Shown piece after piece: positions 63,705 through 64,000 of a stretch of 64,000 bases of DNA (position 1 is the stretch's first letter; each line of letters begins with the position of its first letter). Under the pieces are notes generated by a model. It was not told the origin of the DNA, searched no databases, and saw only the letters and a list, made by a program, of their open reading frames with translations. This DNA comes from Fimenecus sp964540535 (lineage in GTDB: Bacteria > Bacillota > Clostridia > Oscillospirales > Acutalibacteraceae), in the NCBI GenBank assembly GCA_964540535.1, contig CAZIMO010000001.1, positions 124,001-188,000 on the forward strand, given 5' to 3'. A program made the translations under genes and the position numbers.

Positions 63705-64000
63705 TTACATACCTCTTTCCATAAACAAAAACATTTTTCTTCTGAACTCTTTTTGCTTTTTAGGCGCAATAGAAATTTCAATATTTTTATCTGAATATCC
63801 CAAGGTAAGAGAATTTCTGTTAAACCGTTTAATATAATTGAAGTTTATTATAAAACTTGCATGAGGTGAAAAAAAATTTAATTCATTTAATTTATCTTTC
63901 CAAAAATCCAACCGTTCTTTAGATATAAGTTCACCGTCAGTTGTTACGATTTTGGTTTTTCTGCCGTAATTTTCACAGTACATAATAGAATTAACGGTAA
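63705..64000 (-). CDS. LytTR-type response regulator, C-terminal part (cut by window end)
   Basis: The readable 98 residues form a LytTR DNA-binding domain: NSIMYCENYGRKTKIVTTDG, then FFSPHASFIINFNYIKRFNR and ISIAPKKQKEFRRKMFLFM. This matches AgrA-type output domains; the receiver domain lies beyond position 64000. The frame stays open to the window edge, so the ATG at 63983 is internal. It is upstream partner of the AgrC-like kinase. Confidence 0.88.
   Translation of the reverse strand, partial: TVNSIMYCENYGRKTKIVTTDGELISKERLDFWKDKLNELNFFSPHASFIINFNYIKRFNRNSLTLGYSDKNIEISIAPKKQKEFRRKMFLFMERGM

Overview
The window reads as a chromosomal segment of an anaerobic, spore-lineage Clostridia, most likely a gut Oscillospirales/Ruminococcaceae member. 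Supporting signs are the yqfC-yqfD-phoH-ybeY-dgkA-era-yqzL-recO order known from Firmicutes, a ylbJ-like gene, SCIFF with its radical SAM maturase, FemAB-family proteins, an AgrC/LytTR-type regulator pair, an AT-rich base composition and strong AGGAGG ribosome binding sites. No rRNA, CRISPR array, insertion sequence or prophage was seen.

Positions 1-7.8 kb (minus strand) hold the mutS2, recO, yqzL, era, dgkA, ybeY, phoH, yqfD, yqfC run. Positions 7.8-10.5 kb (plus strand) hold ylbJ, a small Cys protein, the tail of a decayed cell-surface protein, a small XRE regulator and a CmpB-like membrane protein. Positions 10.6-24.8 kb are a division and cell-wall (dcw) cluster on the minus strand, from one good promoter: mraZ, rsmH, ftsL, a PASTA-type PBP, murE, murF, mraY, ftsW, murG, murA, ftsQ, ftsZ. 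It lacks murD, murC and ftsA, and a 25-bp inverted repeat sits in the ftsZ leader.

Positions 24.9-31 kb hold pncB, a nitroreductase behind a structured leader, orphan hisH-hisF, an SPFH protein, a HAD phosphatase and tRNA-Tyr/tRNA-Thr. Positions 31-37.5 kb hold a CaCA antiporter, an M20 dipeptidase with a fresh tandem duplication, two FemAB-like transferases, an array of small hairpins inside a 14-bp inverted repeat, and a GtrA-like protein. Positions 37.6-41 kb hold a lipoprotein plus a secreted protein with an ETX/MTX2-like character (likely accessory) and glnA. Positions 41-44.8 kb hold a deaminase, PNP, mtnA set that reads as methylthioadenosine salvage through methylthioinosine, and a cyclophilin. 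Positions 44.8-50.6 kb hold an ABC exporter-like pair divergent from its probable TetR regulator, with a palindromic operator over a consensus promoter, and a CDF metal transporter. Positions 50.7-58.5 kb hold a long PRPP synthetase, then nadB-nadC-folC-alpha-mannosidase.

Positions 58.6-64 kb hold a 57-aa membrane protein, SCIFF (49 aa, seven Cys), its maturase, a PLP decarboxylase, and at the edge a LytTR regulator (cut by the window end), an AgrC-like kinase and a coupled 25-aa peptide whose Cys-plus-acidic layout resembles the C-terminal half of AgrD.

The most unusual signal is a 77-nt element present twice (26483-26559 and 59490-59566), each ending exactly at the start codon of an unrelated gene (nitroreductase, SCIFF maturase). 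The two copies keep the same three-stem fold through pairing-preserving changes, and a short competing hairpin followed by a T run overlaps the closing stem. It looks like a cis-regulatory RNA that I do not recognise.
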